DNA of 8,220 nucleotides from a bacterium (lineage in GTDB: Bacteria > Bacteroidota > Ignavibacteria > Kapaibacteriales > Kapaibacteriaceae). Where the stretch lies: contig JAGVJW010000165.1 in NCBI GenBank assembly GCA_020050895.1, forward strand, positions 1-8,220, given 5' to 3'. The notes below the pieces were generated by a model. That model did not search any database and was not told the origin of the DNA. It saw nothing but the letters and a program-made list of their open reading frames with translations. Made by a program: the position numbers and the translations under genes. The first letter of the stretch is position 1. The number at the start of each line of letters is the position of its first letter. This document shows positions 7,788-8,220 of the stretch, in pieces.

Positions 7788-7804
7788 ACATTCGCACTGC
7801 AAAT
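7788..7804. promoter_or_regulatory. 17-bp divergent gap between dtd and the deaminase gene
   Basis: Only 17 bases separate the two start codons on opposite strands. Neither side shows a recognisable Shine-Dalgarno or a -10/-35 pair within the gap, so any promoters must lie within the opposing gene's 5' coding sequence, or the starts are further apart than annotated. This marks where the control region must be, not an identified promoter. Confidence 0.35.
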
Positions 7805-8220
7805 ATGTTGATAGAACTTCCATCCTGGATGAACGACATGATCATGCCAGTCGAACGCGACGATGCTTCGATTATGCGATACGTGGTAGCGCTTGCGTGG
7901 AGAAACGTGCGCGAGCAGACGGGCGGACCATTTGCCGCAATGATTATAGACAACGATACCGGACATGTGGTGAGTCATGGAGTAAACCTTGTAACGTCTG
8001 CAAACTGTTCGGTTTTACACGCAGAGATTATTGCCATCATAATTGCATCGGAGCGGCGTAAAGCATGGAATCTGTCTGAAGGGGGCTCGGTAACGCTATT
8101 CACATCTTCCGAACCATGTGCAATGTGTTTGGGCGCAATTCCATGGAGCGGGATACAACGCGTTGTTGTTGCCGCTCGCGACGAAGATGTGCGGGCTTCC
8201 GGCTTCGATGAAGGAGCGAA
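7805..8220 (+). CDS. Nucleoside/guanine deaminase-like zinc enzyme (3' end outside the window)
   Basis: The visible 138 codons encode the N-terminal part of a cytidine-deaminase-superfamily enzyme. Zinc and catalytic motifs are present: HAE at residues 72-74 (zinc His, proton-shuttling Glu) and PCAMC at 104-108 (two zinc Cys). GGPFAAMII (40-48) matches the GGPFGAxI strand of GuaD-type deaminases, and SGFDEG near the edge matches the GFDxx segment of the same group. The likely reaction is hydrolytic deamination of a purine or related nucleobase; TadA-type tRNA editing is less likely given GGPF and GFDEG. The substrate loop before HAE reads NCSVL rather than the NDPTA of classical GuaD. I chose ATG 7805 because residues 4-8 (ELPSW) resemble an LPxW N-terminus I recall from related deaminases. 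ATGs at 7829, 7838 and 7844 are alternatives. No clear Shine-Dalgarno precedes any of them. The gene is divergent from dtd. Confidence 0.88.
   Translation, partial: MLIELPSWMNDMIMPVERDDASIMRYVVALAWRNVREQTGGPFAAMIIDNDTGHVVSHGVNLVTSANCSVLHAEIIAIIIASERRKAWNLSEGGSVTLFTSSEPCAMCLGAIPWSGIQRVVVAARDEDVRASGFDEGA

Noticed and set aside
7788..7823. Longer dtd start adding 12 residues (MEVLSTYLQCEC)
   Set aside because: DTD proteins conventionally begin at MKxVVQRV, and the extension would overlap the divergent deaminase start; it has no better ribosome-binding site.

Overview
The window looks like chromosomal DNA from a Bacteroidota/Chlorobi-lineage bacterium, possibly Candidatus Kapabacteria or Ignavibacteria. 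The main evidence is a 1446-residue secreted protein. It ends in a type IX secretion (T9SS) type A-like sorting domain and carries DUF11-like modules of the kind common in that lineage. Shine-Dalgarno signals are weak for most genes, which also fits. The taxonomic call is inference; there is no rRNA or marker gene here.

Layout. On the + strand at the left are a TIGR01777-family NAD(P)-dependent epimerase-like protein (52-894) and, 63 bp later, the E2 acyltransferase of a 2-oxo acid dehydrogenase complex (958-2742), with two lipoyl domains. The E2 gene converges on the large secreted protein, encoded on the - strand (2903-7243). A perfect 14-bp-stem hairpin (2853-2883) between them is probably a bidirectional terminator. 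Upstream of the secreted-protein gene, on the same strand, is dtd (D-aminoacyl-tRNA deacylase, 7317-7787). A nucleoside/guanine deaminase-like gene reads divergently from dtd, starting only 17 bp away, and runs off the right edge (7805-8220).

Functionally the window is a mix of housekeeping genes (acyl-CoA metabolism, tRNA quality control, nucleobase deamination) and one accessory cell-surface or secreted protein. I see no mobile element, CRISPR array, tRNA or rRNA, and no sign of a multi-gene defence or biosynthetic system. The least explained object is the large Cys-rich secreted protein. Its first ~1060 residues hold 40 of its 41 cysteines, and its middle-to-C-terminal part (about 905-1360) matches no family I recognise. 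No gene-free stretch exceeds 300 bases; the longest is 2743-2902 and holds the terminator.
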